DNA of 64,000 nucleotides from an uncultured Paracoccaceae bacterium (GCA_947501355.1 CANMVA010000002.1:310001-374000), one strand, 5' to 3'. Numbered from the stretch's first letter, positions 18,897 through 28,686 are shown. Program-made: numbers and translations. Notes: a model not told the origin generated them from the letters alone.

Positions 18897-19738
18897 GACG
18901 ATTTCCCCATCGCAAGCGCCATTTGATACACGTCGCGGCGCGGCACCGACAACGCCCCGGCCACAACCGTTGCGGCGTCTTTGACAGAATGGGTTTTCAA
19001 TGCGTCTTTCAAAGCGGCCTCTATGTCTTTTTCTTCGGTTTCGGCCGGATCAGGCCGATCAATCAGCACAACGACTTCGCCTTTGACGCTGCGTGCTGCG
19101 AAGTCATCGGACAAGGAGCCGAGCGTTCCGCGGGCCACTTCCTGAAATTTCTTCGTCAACTCACGGCATATCACGGCCTGCCGGTCCTGCCCAAGGGTAT
19201 CGCACGCATCGGTTAACAAGCCGTTGAGGCGTTTGGGGCTTTCGTAGATCACCAAGGTGCCGCTGATTTCGCGCAATTCGGAAAGCCATGTTTGGCGCTG
19301 TGTTTTGGCGGACGGCGCAAAGCCTGCAAAGAAAAATCGGTCGCTTGGCAGCCCGGCGATGGTCAAGGCTGCTAGTATGGCAGACGGGCCGGGTGTGCTG
19401 TCCACTGCGATCCCCGCCTTGATTGCAGAGCGCGCCAATTGGTAGCCCGGATCGGCCACAAGGGGCGTTCCGGCCTCGGACGCGTAGGCCAGGGATTTGC
19501 CTGCGCGCATTTCCGCGATCAACCGGTCGCGCACGGCAGGCGTACTATGCTCGTGATAGGCCACGATCTGACGGTCGCCCAATGGAACGCCATGAATTTC
19601 CATCAGTTTTCGCAAGGTCCGCGTATCTTCGGCCGCCAGCACATCCGCCGAGGCAAGCACATCCAGCGCGCGGAGCGTGATATCTCGCGCCGTGCCGATG
19701 GGGGTCGCCACAAATGTGAGACCAGCGGATAATGGCAT
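18893..19738 (-). CDS. rsmI: 16S rRNA (cytidine(1402)-2'-O)-methyltransferase
   Basis: 281 residues from ATG 19738; a TTG five codons upstream is a weaker alternative. The tetrapyrrole-methylase fold is clear: LTFVATPIGTARDITLRAL at the start, AEDTRTLRKL, EAGTPLVADPGY and FFAGFAP. RsmI 2'-O-methylates C1402 in the decoding centre of 16S rRNA. It is divergent from the LpoA-like gene. Confidence 0.95.
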   Translation of the reverse strand: MPLSAGLTFVATPIGTARDITLRALDVLASADVLAAEDTRTLRKLMEIHGVPLGDRQIVAYHEHSTPAVRDRLIAEMRAGKSLAYASEAGTPLVADPGYQLARSAIKAGIAVDSTPGPSAILAALTIAGLPSDRFFFAGFAPSAKTQRQTWLSELREISGTLVIYESPKRLNGLLTDACDTLGQDRQAVICRELTKKFQEVARGTLGSLSDDFAARSVKGEVVVLIDRPDPAETEEKDIEAALKDALKTHSVKDAATVVAGALSVPRRDVYQMALAMGKSS

Positions 19739-19828
19739 GATACGGTGATTCAAGCCTAGACCCCTTGGTTGAGGCGTTTATGCTCCGATCCAAATGCGGA
19801 GAATCCGCTTCGAGGGAGTGTTACCATC

Positions 19829-21016
19829 ATGATCGCCGTTTTCCAGAAGACCCGCAAGTCGGCCACCCGTGCCTTGGTGGCACTGTCCTTTGCGCTGCTC
19901 GCAGCTTGTGAGCCGATCCAGATGACAGGGCCTATTGGCGGCGGCAGCGGTCCGGCGATCAATACGGACGCGCCGGTGCCAGTCGCACTTCTTGTGCCGG
20001 GCGGCGGCAGCGCCGGGGACGGCATCGTGGCGCGCGATCTGGAAAACGCGGCCCGTCTGGCGATGGCCGATCTGCGGGATGTGCAGATTGACCTGCGCGT
20101 CTACAACACCGGCGGCAATGCCCAGCAGGCCGCAGCCTTGGCCCAGCGCGCGGTTGATGAGGGCGCCAAGATCATACTTGGCCCACTCTTTGCCGAAGCG
20201 GCCAATGCGGCGGGTGTCGCTGTGGCTGATGACGGCGTGAACGTGCTGTCCTTCTCCAACAACACCTCGATCGCGGGCGGCAACGTGTTCGTACTTGGCA
20301 ATACGTTCGACAACACCGCAGACCGCTTGGTGAACTACGCCAAACGTCAGGGCAAGCAGCGTATCCTTGTGGTGCATGCCCGCAATCTGGCCGGTGAAGT
20401 GGGCCGTGACGCGATCCGCAAAGCGCTGGCCCGTCACGGTGTCGCGCAAGCAGGCATCACCGATTATGAATTCTCGCAGGAAGGCGTCTTGGCTGCGGTG
20501 CCCCGCATTCAAGGGGCCGTCAACGCACAGAATGCGGACGCGATTTTCCTGACATCGGACACCGCTGGAGCGCTGCCGCTTTTCGCACAGATGCTGCCTG
20601 AATCAGGGGTCACACCTGACAATATCCAGTATATCGGCCTGACCCGCTGGGATATTCCCCAGCAGACATTGGCGCTTCCCGGCGTGCAGGGGGGCTGGTT
20701 TGCGCTGCCCGATCCGACAACCTCCTCGCGCTTCCGGTCGCGCTATCAGGCGGCTTACGGGACCGCCCCGCACCCGTTGGCCGGGTTGGCCTTTGACGGC
20801 ATCGCCGCCATCGGCGCCTTGGTCGGACAGGGCAACCGCGACGCGCTGCGCGGGCGCGCTTTGACCCAAGCCTCCGGCTTTGTCGGGACGAATGGCGTCT
20901 TTCGTTTGCGCGCGGATGGGACTAATCAGAGGGCATTGGCCGTTGCGACGGTCCGCAACAATCAGGTGGTAATCCTTGACCCTGCCCCAACAAGTTTCCG
21001 CGGCGCTGGTCTCTAA
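19829..21016 (+). CDS. Penicillin-binding protein activator (LpoA-like) lipoprotein
   Basis: 395 residues from ATG 19829 (GAGGGAG upstream). The lipoprotein signal ends in LLAAC, with C27 the predicted lipidated residue. The remainder is a type I periplasmic-binding-protein fold (VALLVPGGGSAGDGIVARDLENAARLAM at the start; GLTRWDIPQQTL; FDGIAAIGALV), as in LpoA and branched-chain amino-acid receptors. No ABC transporter genes are adjacent, which favours a cell-wall role over transport. The last 41 nt overlap the glnD start. Confidence 0.8.
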   Translation: MIAVFQKTRKSATRALVALSFALLAACEPIQMTGPIGGGSGPAINTDAPVPVALLVPGGGSAGDGIVARDLENAARLAMADLRDVQIDLRVYNTGGNAQQAAALAQRAVDEGAKIILGPLFAEAANAAGVAVADDGVNVLSFSNNTSIAGGNVFVLGNTFDNTADRLVNYAKRQGKQRILVVHARNLAGEVGRDAIRKALARHGVAQAGITDYEFSQEGVLAAVPRIQGAVNAQNADAIFLTSDTAGALPLFAQMLPESGVTPDNIQYIGLTRWDIPQQTLALPGVQGGWFALPDPTTSSRFRSRYQAAYGTAPHPLAGLAFDGIAAIGALVGQGNRDALRGRALTQASGFVGTNGVFRLRADGTNQRALAVATVRNNQVVILDPAPTSFRGAGL

Positions 21017-23786
21017 CCCGGACGAGCTGACATTCGAGACAGCCCCGGCGCTGATTTGCGCCGCGTCCGAGATTTTCGATGTCGACGCGCGGCAAACGGC
21101 GCTGGAAACCTCTCTCGACGGGCTGACCGATCATGGTCAGATCCGGGCCGAGACCGTGCGGCACTTGTCTGCCGCCCGCAAAGACGGCCGCGCACGAATT
21201 GCGGAGGCTTTTGCCGCGGACCCGTTCAATTCCCGCGACGCAACCCGCAGCTACGCGTGGCTGACGGACCGCCTTGTGACGACCGCCTTCCGCGTCGCCA
21301 CCGAAAAGCTGCACCCCCTGCCCAGCCCTACCGAGGCAGAGCAGCTTTGCGTCATCGCCGTAGGCGGCTACGGCCGCAACGAGATGGCGCCCCATAGCGA
21401 TGTCGATCTGCTGTTTCTGACACCCTACAAGATCACCCCCTGGGCCGAGAGCGTCATTGAATCGATGCTCTATATCCTGTGGGATTTGCGGCTGAAGGTC
21501 GGTCATGCCAGCCGCACCGTCAAAGACTGCCTACGCCTTGCACGCGAAGACTACACGATCCGCACATCGCTGCTGGAGATGCGGTGGCTGGATGGCGAGA
21601 AAGGTCTGGCGGAAGCGCTCAGAACCCGTCTGGTTGATGAGCTGTTCTCCACCACGGCCAGCGATTTCATCGACGCAAAACTGGCCGAACGGGATACACG
21701 GCACCGCAAGCAAGGCGGCCAGCGTTACGTGGTCGAGCCGAATGTGAAAGAAGGCAAAGGCGGGCTGCGCGATCTGCAATCGCTCTTCTGGATTGCGAAA
21801 TACATGCATGGGGTGACCGACGCCCGCCAATTGGTCGATCTGGGCATGTTCTCGGACGAGGAATTCGAGACATTCATTCAGGCCGAGGATTTTCAATGGG
21901 CAGTGCGGTGCCATCTGCATCTCATTACCAACCGCGCCATGGATCAGCTGACCTTCGATCTGCAGGTCGAGGTGGCAGACCGGATGGGCTACAAAGACCG
22001 GGCCGGACGTCGTGCGGTTGAGCATTTCATGCAGGATTATTTCCGCCACGCCACCTCCGTCGGCGATCTGACCCGCATCTTCCTGACCGGTCTGGAAGCG
22101 ATCCACGCCAAGTCCGAGCCGATGCTGGCCCGCTTTTTCAAGCGTAAGAAGAAGGTCCCGCAAGGCTATGAGATCCTGCACAACCGCATCACGGTTTCGG
22201 ACGAGGCGACGTTTCTGGCCGACAAGCTGAACCTCCTCCGCCTGTTCGAGCAGGCTTTGCGCACGGGCTACCTCATTCACCCCGACGCGATGCGCCTTGT
22301 CGCCGCCAATCTTGACCTGATTGATGACGAGATGCGCGATACGCCCGAAGCGCGGCGTATTTTCCTTGATCTGCTGCTCAAGCACGGCAACCCGGAACGC
22401 GCCCTGCGGCGCATGAACGAGTTAGGAGTGCTGTCTGCCTTCCTCCCCGAATTTGAACCCATCGTCGCGATGATGCAGTTCAACATGTATCACAGCTACA
22501 CGGTGGACGAGCATACGATCCAGTGCATCTCCAACCTCGCGCAGATTGAGCGCAAAGAGCTGGTGGAAGAGCTGCCGGTCGTTTCTGGCATTTTGAAGGA
22601 TGGCGTGAACCGCAAGGTTCTCTATGTGGCTCTGCTGCTCCACGATATCGGTAAAGGGCGGGACGAGGATCACTCGGTTCTGGGCGCGCGGATCGCGCGC
22701 AAGGTGGCCCCGCGGCTGGGCCTCAAAAAGAAAGAGGTCGACACGGTCGAGTGGCTGGTGCGCTATCACCTGCTGATGTCCGACATGGCGCAGAAACGCG
22801 ATATTGCCGACCCGCGCACCGTGCGCGACTTTGCCAAGGCGGTGAAAACCAAGGAACGGCTGGACCTGCTGACGGTTCTCACCGTGTGCGATATTCGCGG
22901 TGTTGGTCCGAATACGTGGAACAACTGGAAGGCCGTTCTGATCCGTGCGCTCTATCGCCAGACGCGCCGTGCGCTGGAAACCGGGCTCGAAGACATCAAC
23001 CGCGAGAACCGTGGGGCGGAAGCCAAGAAGGCCCTGCGCGAGGCGCTATCGGATTGGGACAGCAAGGACATCCGGACCGAAACAGCCCGTCATTACGATC
23101 CTTATTGGCAGGGTCTGCACGTCACGGCCCATGTGGTTTTTGCCCATATGCTGCGCGACATCGAGCCTGACGAGATCAAGATCGATCTGCACCCGGACGA
23201 AGACCGTGACGCCACGCGCGCCTGTTTTGCCATGGCCGATCACCCGGGCATTTTCAGCCGTGTCTGCGGGGCCTTGGCCATTGTCGGGGCAAATATCGTT
23301 GATGCGCGCACGTTCACCACGCAGGACGGCTTCGCCACGGCGGCGTTCTGGATTCAGGACCGCTCTGGCGCGCCCTATGAGGCCAGCAAGCTGCCACGCC
23401 TGAATCAGATGATCGAGAAGACGCTGAAGGGCGACGTCATCGCGCGGGAGGCTCTGACCCCCAAGGACAAGATCAAGAAACGCGAGCGTGCTTTCAAAGT
23501 GCCGACTTCGATCACCTTCGACAATGAAGGATCGGATATCTACACGATCATCGAGGTTGATACCCGCGACCGCCCCGGCCTGCTGCATGACCTGACGCAG
23601 ACGCTTGTGGCGTCCAACATCTATATCGCCAGCGCGGTCATCGCGACCTATGGCGAGCAGGTCGTAGACACGTTCTACGTCAAGGACATGTTCGGGCTGA
23701 AATTTCATTCCGATGCCAAGCAGAAAACCATCGAGAAACGCCTCCGCGATGCCATCGCCAAAGGCGTTGAACGGGCCGCCGAATGA
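20976..23786 (+). CDS. glnD: [Protein-PII] uridylyltransferase/uridylyl-removing enzyme
   Basis: 936 residues beginning at a TTG. A stop codon lies two codons upstream in frame, and AGGTGG sits about 6 nt before the TTG, so this start is well supported. Nucleotidyltransferase motif GGYGRNEMAPHSDVDLLFL at residues 130-148, an HD hydrolase domain with LLLHDIGKGRDEDHS near residue 555, and two C-terminal ACT domains (DHPGIFSRVCGAL; DRPGLLHDLTQTL) that sense glutamine. It uridylylates PII under nitrogen limitation. The 4-nt overlap with murJ suggests co-expression. Confidence 0.96.
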   Translation: MTLPQQVSAALVSNPDELTFETAPALICAASEIFDVDARQTALETSLDGLTDHGQIRAETVRHLSAARKDGRARIAEAFAADPFNSRDATRSYAWLTDRLVTTAFRVATEKLHPLPSPTEAEQLCVIAVGGYGRNEMAPHSDVDLLFLTPYKITPWAESVIESMLYILWDLRLKVGHASRTVKDCLRLAREDYTIRTSLLEMRWLDGEKGLAEALRTRLVDELFSTTASDFIDAKLAERDTRHRKQGGQRYVVEPNVKEGKGGLRDLQSLFWIAKYMHGVTDARQLVDLGMFSDEEFETFIQAEDFQWAVRCHLHLITNRAMDQLTFDLQVEVADRMGYKDRAGRRAVEHFMQDYFRHATSVGDLTRIFLTGLEAIHAKSEPMLARFFKRKKKVPQGYEILHNRITVSDEATFLADKLNLLRLFEQALRTGYLIHPDAMRLVAANLDLIDDEMRDTPEARRIFLDLLLKHGNPERALRRMNELGVLSAFLPEFEPIVAMMQFNMYHSYTVDEHTIQCISNLAQIERKELVEELPVVSGILKDGVNRKVLYVALLLHDIGKGRDEDHSVLGARIARKVAPRLGLKKKEVDTVEWLVRYHLLMSDMAQKRDIADPRTVRDFAKAVKTKERLDLLTVLTVCDIRGVGPNTWNNWKAVLIRALYRQTRRALETGLEDINRENRGAEAKKALREALSDWDSKDIRTETARHYDPYWQGLHVTAHVVFAHMLRDIEPDEIKIDLHPDEDRDATRACFAMADHPGIFSRVCGALAIVGANIVDARTFTTQDGFATAAFWIQDRSGAPYEASKLPRLNQMIEKTLKGDVIAREALTPKDKIKKRERAFKVPTSITFDNEGSDIYTIIEVDTRDRPGLLHDLTQTLVASNIYIASAVIATYGEQVVDTFYVKDMFGLKFHSDAKQKTIEKRLRDAIAKGVERAAE

Positions 23787-25321
23787 AGCCCATCCGGCTG
23801 GTCTCGGGGTTTCTGACCGTTGGCGTCTGGACCTTGCTCAGCCGCGTGCTGGGCTTTGTGCGCGACGCGACCATCGTGGCTTTGCTGGGCACCGGGCCGT
23901 TGTATGAAGCCTATGTGGTGGCCTTCCGGCTGCCCAACATGTTTCGCAGGTTCTTTGCGGAGGGGGCATTCAATACAGCCTTCGTTCCGATGTTTTCCAA
24001 GAAAGTCGAAGCGCAGGACGGCGCGCAGGAGTTCGCGCAGGATGCGTTCAATGGGCTGGCATCGATCCTGATCGTTCTGACCCTGCTGGCGCAGCTCTTC
24101 ATGCCTTGGCTAATTTATGCCATCGCAAGCGGCTTTGCGGGTCAGGAAAAGTTCGACATCGCCGTCGACTTCGCCCGCATTGCCTTCCCCTATATCCTGT
24201 TCATCTCGCTGGCCGCATTGCTATCTGGCGTGCTGAACGCCACAGGCCGCTTCGCCGCCGCCGCCGCCGCCCCGGTTTTGCTCAACATCCTCTTTATCTC
24301 CGCCGTTGCCATCGCCGTTCTGGTGGATGGCAGCGTGGCCGATTGGCTGATCTGGGCAATCCCGGTGGCCGGTGTCGCGCAATTGGCGCTGGTCTGGGTC
24401 GCCGCCTCCCGCGCGGGCTTCCGGCTGACCTTCCGCTGGCCCCGCATGACCGCTGATCTCAAACGCCTCGCTGTGATCGCTGCCCCCGCCGCGCTGGCGG
24501 GAGGTGTCGTTCAGATCAACCTTGTCGTGGGCCAACAGGTCGCCAGCTATTACGACCGCGCGGTCAGTTGGCTCTACAATGCGGACCGCCTCTATCAACT
24601 GCCCCTCGGCGTTGTCGGCATCGCCATCGGCATCGTGCTTTTGCCTGATCTTTCACGCCGCCTGCGCGCGGGCGACGCAGAGGGGGGCCAACACGCCCTG
24701 ACCCGCGCCGGAGAGCTTGCCCTCGCCCTCACAATCCCCGCCGCTGTCGCGCTGATGATCGTGCCGATCCCGCTGGTCTCGGTCCTGTTCGAGCGTGGTC
24801 TCGTCACCGCCCAAGACACCGCAGCGACTGCCGCCGCCGTCGCCATCTATGGCCTCGGCCTGCCGTCCTTCGTGCTGCAAAAAGTGCTTCAACCACTCTA
24901 CTTCGCCCGCGAAGACACCAAAACGCCGTTCTACTTCGCCTTGGTCGGCATGATCGTTAACGCCGCTCTCGCCGTCGGGCTCGCCTACTCCATCGGCTGG
25001 CTGGCCTCAGCCATTGCGGCAACAGTGGCAGGCTGGGTCATGGTGCTTTTGCTGCTGATCGGCGCGCGCAAATTGGGGCCAGAGGCGCGCTTTGCCCCCG
25101 GATTCGGCACCCGCATCTTCAAGATCACGCTGGCGTCGATTGGCATGGGCGCAGTGCTTTGGGTCGCCGCGCTTCTGATGACGCCGGGCCTCAACACCGC
25201 AGGCTTGCGCTACATGGCGCTTTTGGCGTTGGTCAGCATTGGCATGGCCAGCTACGCGCTGATCGGGCAACTGATCGGCGCGTTTCGGCTGTCCGAGTTC
25301 CGGGCGGCGCTGCGGCGTTAA
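23783..25321 (+). CDS. murJ: Lipid II flippase MurJ
   Basis: 512 residues with about 14 hydrophobic segments and the MurJ N-terminal signature (TLLSRVLGFVRDATIVALLG, then RLPNMFRRFFAEGAFNTAFVPMF). Flips lipid II across the inner membrane for peptidoglycan synthesis. Start overlaps glnD by 4 nt. The 3' end overlaps the convergent rhomboid-like gene by 4 nt. The glnD-murJ-trpS neighbourhood is a common alphaproteobacterial order. Confidence 0.96.
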   Translation: MKPIRLVSGFLTVGVWTLLSRVLGFVRDATIVALLGTGPLYEAYVVAFRLPNMFRRFFAEGAFNTAFVPMFSKKVEAQDGAQEFAQDAFNGLASILIVLTLLAQLFMPWLIYAIASGFAGQEKFDIAVDFARIAFPYILFISLAALLSGVLNATGRFAAAAAAPVLLNILFISAVAIAVLVDGSVADWLIWAIPVAGVAQLALVWVAASRAGFRLTFRWPRMTADLKRLAVIAAPAALAGGVVQINLVVGQQVASYYDRAVSWLYNADRLYQLPLGVVGIAIGIVLLPDLSRRLRAGDAEGGQHALTRAGELALALTIPAAVALMIVPIPLVSVLFERGLVTAQDTAATAAAVAIYGLGLPSFVLQKVLQPLYFAREDTKTPFYFALVGMIVNAALAVGLAYSIGWLASAIAATVAGWVMVLLLLIGARKLGPEARFAPGFGTRIFKITLASIGMGAVLWVAALLMTPGLNTAGLRYMALLALVSIGMASYALIGQLIGAFRLSEFRAALRR

Positions 25322-26004
25322 TCCCGCCGTATCCGTGCGCGGATGTAACGCCACCCGCCGGGACAAACGAAGATAGATGTGACGAACCCCGCCACAAAAC
25401 CAGCGATATCAGCCACCCAATCCATCCCACCGCCAAAGAGCAGCCCGAAGATTAGCTGAATAAACAGCAAGAACCCGATCAAGGTGAACGCGCGAAACTG
25501 GTTTGCCCCATCGTTCACCAGGCGCACCCATAGCAAAAAGGTGAACGCACCGATCAGTCCATAAACCGCCGGATATCCCCCAATCAGCGGAAAGGTCTCG
25601 TCCAGCAGCAGCCCATACGCCAAAGCCCCGGCAACGGAAGAGATCACGAACACCGCCAGCACCGCCCAAGCGGCGAACACCTCGCCCACCATCTTGCCAA
25701 GCGCCAGCAGGAAGACACAGACGAAAAGCGTGTGGGTGAAGGTCAGATGCACGAACGGATAGCTGACAAACCGCATCCAGTCGCTGGCCGTGCCTTCTCC
25801 GCGCGCCACCATCCGGTCGAAAATCTGGTTAAAGAACGAGTAATCATTGATCGCCTGATTGCGCCAGCCCACAGCCTCTTGCCCCCCAAGGATGCCGCGT
25901 TCGCCCAGAAGGAACATCAACTCGATCCCGGCGATGAACAAAAACAGCGCCACCACGATCGGCGGCAACGGATTGACCGGTGAGATATTGTTCTGCTCGC
26001 TCAT
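25318..26004 (-). CDS. Rhomboid-fold membrane protein lacking the catalytic dyad
   Basis: 228 residues with six or more hydrophobic segments and the overall rhomboid plan: an SYPFVHLTFTH segment corresponding to the HxxxxH of TM2, a GxSG-like loop and a final GFVAG helix. Aligned by eye on E. coli GlpG, the nucleophile Ser201 falls on Tyr144 (GGYPAVYGLIG), the catalytic His254 on Asp199 (ADIAGFVAG) and the oxyanion Asn154 on Val95. It therefore looks like a proteolytically dead rhomboid (iRhom- or Derlin-like), although it would be annotated automatically as a serine protease. Divergent from trpS. Confidence 0.8.
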   Translation of the reverse strand: MSEQNNISPVNPLPPIVVALFLFIAGIELMFLLGERGILGGQEAVGWRNQAINDYSFFNQIFDRMVARGEGTASDWMRFVSYPFVHLTFTHTLFVCVFLLALGKMVGEVFAAWAVLAVFVISSVAGALAYGLLLDETFPLIGGYPAVYGLIGAFTFLLWVRLVNDGANQFRAFTLIGFLLFIQLIFGLLFGGGMDWVADIAGFVAGFVTSIFVCPGGWRYIRARIRRD

Positions 26005-26079
26005 CTGGCTCTCTTTCTTGACGGGCCGTTACACCATGGGTAAGCCAACCCGACTTGAAACGCCAGTACGAGAGACCCT

Positions 26080-27099
26080 ATGTCCGACAGCCAATTCACC
26101 CCGCGCGTCTTCTCTGGCATCCAGCCGTCCGGCGGGCTGACGCTGGGTAACTATCTGGGCGCGATCAAGCGCTTCGTGGACATGCAGGAAGACGATTTCG
26201 AGACGATCTATTGCATGGTCGACATGCACGCGATCACCGTCTGGCAGGACCCCGAGGCCCTGCGCCACCAGACCCGCGAATTGGCGGCAGGCTATATCGC
26301 GGCGGGCCTCGATCCGACGAAGTCGATCATGTTCAACCAAAGCCAAGTGGCAGAACACGCCCAGCTGGCCTGGATCTTCAACTGCGTCGCCCGTATGGGC
26401 TGGATGAACCGCATGACGCAATTCAAGGACAAGGCGGGCAAGAACCGCGAGAACGCGTCGGTCGGGCTGTTCACCTACCCTGCGCTCATGGCCGCGGACA
26501 TTCTGGTTTATCATGCGACCCATGTGCCTGTAGGCGACGACCAGAAACAGCACCTTGAGCTGACCCGTGATGTGGCGACGAAGTTCAACCATGATTTCGG
26601 CGTGGATTTCTTTCCGCTGACCGAGCCTGTGATTGAAGGCGTCGCGACCCGCGTGATGAGCCTGCGGGACGGCGCCAAGAAGATGTCGAAGTCCGACCCC
26701 TCCGACATGAGCCGGATCAACATGACCGACGATGCCGACGCCATCGCCAAGAAAATCCGCAAGGCTAAGACTGATCCGGAGGCATTGCCCGCCACACTAG
26801 ACGATCTTGCCGACCGTCCCGAAGCACGCAACCTGATCAATATCTACGCAGCCCTTGCAGAAGAAGACGCCCAGACTGTTCTCAGCCAATTCGAAGGCAA
26901 ACAATTTGGCGATTTCAAACCGCAACTGTCTGATCTGGCCGTTGCCAAGCTGTCCCCCATCGCGGATGAGATGGCGCGCCTGATGAATGACCCCGCCGAG
27001 ATTGACGCCATCCTCGGTAAAGGGGCGGCCCGCGCCCGTGAGATTGCGCAACCCATTCTGGCGCGCACCTATGACATCGTCGGGATGATCCAGAGCTGA
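26080..27099 (+). CDS. trpS: Tryptophanyl-tRNA synthetase
   Basis: 339 residues, class I aminoacyl-tRNA synthetase. HIGH-type signature [13 protein letters not shown] at the N-terminus and KMSKS near residue 200, with DMHAITV and the [10 protein letters not shown] segment typical of bacterial TrpRS. Charges tRNA-Trp. Followed by a palindromic intergenic repeat before the aminotransferase gene. Confidence 0.97.
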   Translation: MSDSQFTPRVFSGIQPSGGLTLGNYLGAIKRFVDMQEDDFETIYCMVDMHAITVWQDPEALRHQTRELAAGYIAAGLDPTKSIMFNQSQVAEHAQLAWIFNCVARMGWMNRMTQFKDKAGKNRENASVGLFTYPALMAADILVYHATHVPVGDDQKQHLELTRDVATKFNHDFGVDFFPLTEPVIEGVATRVMSLRDGAKKMSKSDPSDMSRINMTDDADAIAKKIRKAKTDPEALPATLDDLADRPEARNLINIYAALAEEDAQTVLSQFEGKQFGDFKPQLSDLAVAKLSPIADEMARLMNDPAEIDAILGKGAARAREIAQPILARTYDIVGMIQS

Positions 27100-27114
27100 T
27101 CGCTGGCCTTCGGC

Positions 27115-27193
27115 GAGGATATTTAGAAAAAGCGAAGGGCAGGCGTGCGTTAAGGTTAATGCCCGCCCGCCCTTCTTTTGTGCTCAAATACTC
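27115..27193. repeat. Dispersed imperfect palindrome, copy A
   Basis: The left arm (27115-27148) and right arm (27161-27193) are imperfect inverted copies: GAG-TATTT at the outer end, AAAAG-GAAGGGC further in and GGC-GC near the centre. The centre reads CGTTAAGGTTAAT. The same core and the CTTCTTTTGT arm recur at 40327-40373 and 47782-47862. It lies 16 nt after the trpS stop. It could form a long hairpin acting as a terminator or a mobile REP-like unit. Confidence 0.7.
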
Positions 27194-27271
27194 AAATCCA
27201 ACGTTACACACATGCAGAGCGCTGGACGTTTGCGTGCGACGCCCCTAGCTTCCCGCGAGGGAGACACGATC

Positions 27272-28135
27272 ATGGCCACCGGCATCAATATCCGCACCTA
27301 TTTCGACGGCACTTGGCATGACGGCGATGTGCCCGTGATGAAGGCCGCTGATCACGCCATGTGGCTAGGGTCGTCTGTCTTTGATGGCGCGCGGTATTTC
27401 GATGGTGTGTGCCCGGATCTGCACGCCCATTGCGCGCGGGTGAATGCCTCGGCCGAGGCGCTGATGATCACGCCCACTGTCTCTGCCAGCGATATGGTCG
27501 AGATTGTGTGGGACGGGCTTGCGGCCTATTCCAAAGACACGGCCGTCTACATCCGGCCAATGTATTGGGCCTTGGAAGGTGGCCCGCTGGGTGTCTTACC
27601 GAAGGAAGGGGCAACGGGCTTTGCGATCTCCCTTGAGGAAATCCCGATGCCTGCCCCCGGCACGTCTACCACGCTGACCCGCACCCAGTTCCGCCGCCCG
27701 GTGCTGGAAGACAATGTGTGCAACGCCAAAGCGGGATGCCTCTACCCCAATAATGCGCGGATGCTGCGCGAGGCAACCCAGAAAGGGTTTGGCAACGCGC
27801 TTGTCGCTGACGCCATGGGCAACGTAGCGGAAACCGCGACGGCCAATGTGTTCATGGTCCGCGACGGAGTGGTCTTCACGCCCATTCACAATGGCACGTT
27901 TCTGGCAGGCATCACGCGGGCGCGTCACATCCACAACCTGCGCGAGGACGGCCATGAGGTTGTTGAGAAAGTCTTGTCTTTCAACGACTTTCATGAGGCC
28001 GACGAAGTGTTCCTTTCCGGCAATATGATGAAGGTTACCCCTGTGACCGCATTTGACGACACCCGGTATCAAGCCGGTCCCGTCGCTAAGCGGGTGCGCG
28101 AGATGTATTGGGACTGGGCCCATTCCACCGGCTGA
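27272..28135 (+). CDS. Branched-chain amino-acid aminotransferase (class IV PLP enzyme)
   Basis: 287 residues from ATG 27272 (GCGAGGGAG upstream). Fold type IV aminotransferase: TYFDGTWHDGDVPVM at the N-terminus, AMWLGSSVFDGARYF, the PLP-lysine segment NAKAGCLYPNNARML and the DAMGNVAETATANVF phosphate-binding loop. Likely transaminates Val/Leu/Ile, although the family also contains D-amino-acid transaminases. It is a single gene between trpS and a universal-stress-protein gene. Confidence 0.85.
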   Translation: MATGINIRTYFDGTWHDGDVPVMKAADHAMWLGSSVFDGARYFDGVCPDLHAHCARVNASAEALMITPTVSASDMVEIVWDGLAAYSKDTAVYIRPMYWALEGGPLGVLPKEGATGFAISLEEIPMPAPGTSTTLTRTQFRRPVLEDNVCNAKAGCLYPNNARMLREATQKGFGNALVADAMGNVAETATANVFMVRDGVVFTPIHNGTFLAGITRARHIHNLREDGHEVVEKVLSFNDFHEADEVFLSGNMMKVTPVTAFDDTRYQAGPVAKRVREMYWDWAHSTG

Positions 28136-28194
28136 AAAGAATTGCCACCCGCTGCGGCCTCGGTCATGATGCAAGGCGATTTCTGGGAGGTTTC

Positions 28195-28650
28195 ATGCGC
28201 AAGTTTCTGGTCGTTCTTGATGACAGCCGCGAGTGCCTCAACGCGATGCGCTTTGCGGCGATGCGGGCCTCTCATACCGGGGGCGGCGTCGAAATTCTGT
28301 CGATCATTCCACCTGACGAGTTCAACCACTGGATCGGTGTCGGTGACATCATGCGCGAAGAAGCGCGGGAGAGGATCATCGCCCATTTCGAGGTCTTCGC
28401 GAAGTGGATGCGCGACAAGCAGGGTGTCGATCCCGAACTGGTGATCCGCGAAGGCGAACCCGTTCCCGAGATCATGGCGCAGGTCAAAGAAGACAGTGAG
28501 ATCGGCGTGCTGGTCTTGGGGGCCGCGACAGACAAGAAAGGTCCCGGCCCGCTGATTACGCAACTTACCAAGAATGCAGGTGAATTGCCGATCCCCATGA
28601 CCATTGTGCCGGGTGATCTGTCCAAGGAACGGCTTGAGGCCATCACCTAA
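28195..28650 (+). CDS. Universal stress protein (UspA family)
   Basis: 151 residues from ATG 28195 with TGGGAGG upstream. The Usp fold starts with KFLVVLDDSRECLNAMRFAAMRA and ends with a nucleotide-binding-loop-like region (VLVLGAATDKKGPGPLITQ) and PIPMTIVPG. A single-domain member. The role in stress tolerance is general to the family and cannot be refined here. About 60 nt after the aminotransferase stop, so possibly in the same transcript. Confidence 0.85.
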   Translation: MRKFLVVLDDSRECLNAMRFAAMRASHTGGGVEILSIIPPDEFNHWIGVGDIMREEARERIIAHFEVFAKWMRDKQGVDPELVIREGEPVPEIMAQVKEDSEIGVLVLGAATDKKGPGPLITQLTKNAGELPIPMTIVPGDLSKERLEAIT

Positions 28651-28667
28651 GGGCGTCAGCGCGACGT

Positions 28668-28684
28668 TTTAGAACAGTTCTAAA
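28668..28684. promoter_or_regulatory. Irr (ICE-type) binding site
   Basis: TTTAGAACAGTTCTAAA, a perfect 7-3-7 inverted repeat, equals the ICE-box consensus TTTAGAA-N3-TTCTAAA known for the haem-dependent iron regulator Irr in Rhizobiales and Rhodobacterales. It ends 2 nt before a TTGACA -35 hexamer (28687-28692) and precedes the Fe-S scaffold gene at 28743. This fits iron control of Fe-S assembly. Confidence 0.8.
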
Positions 28685-28686
28685 CC

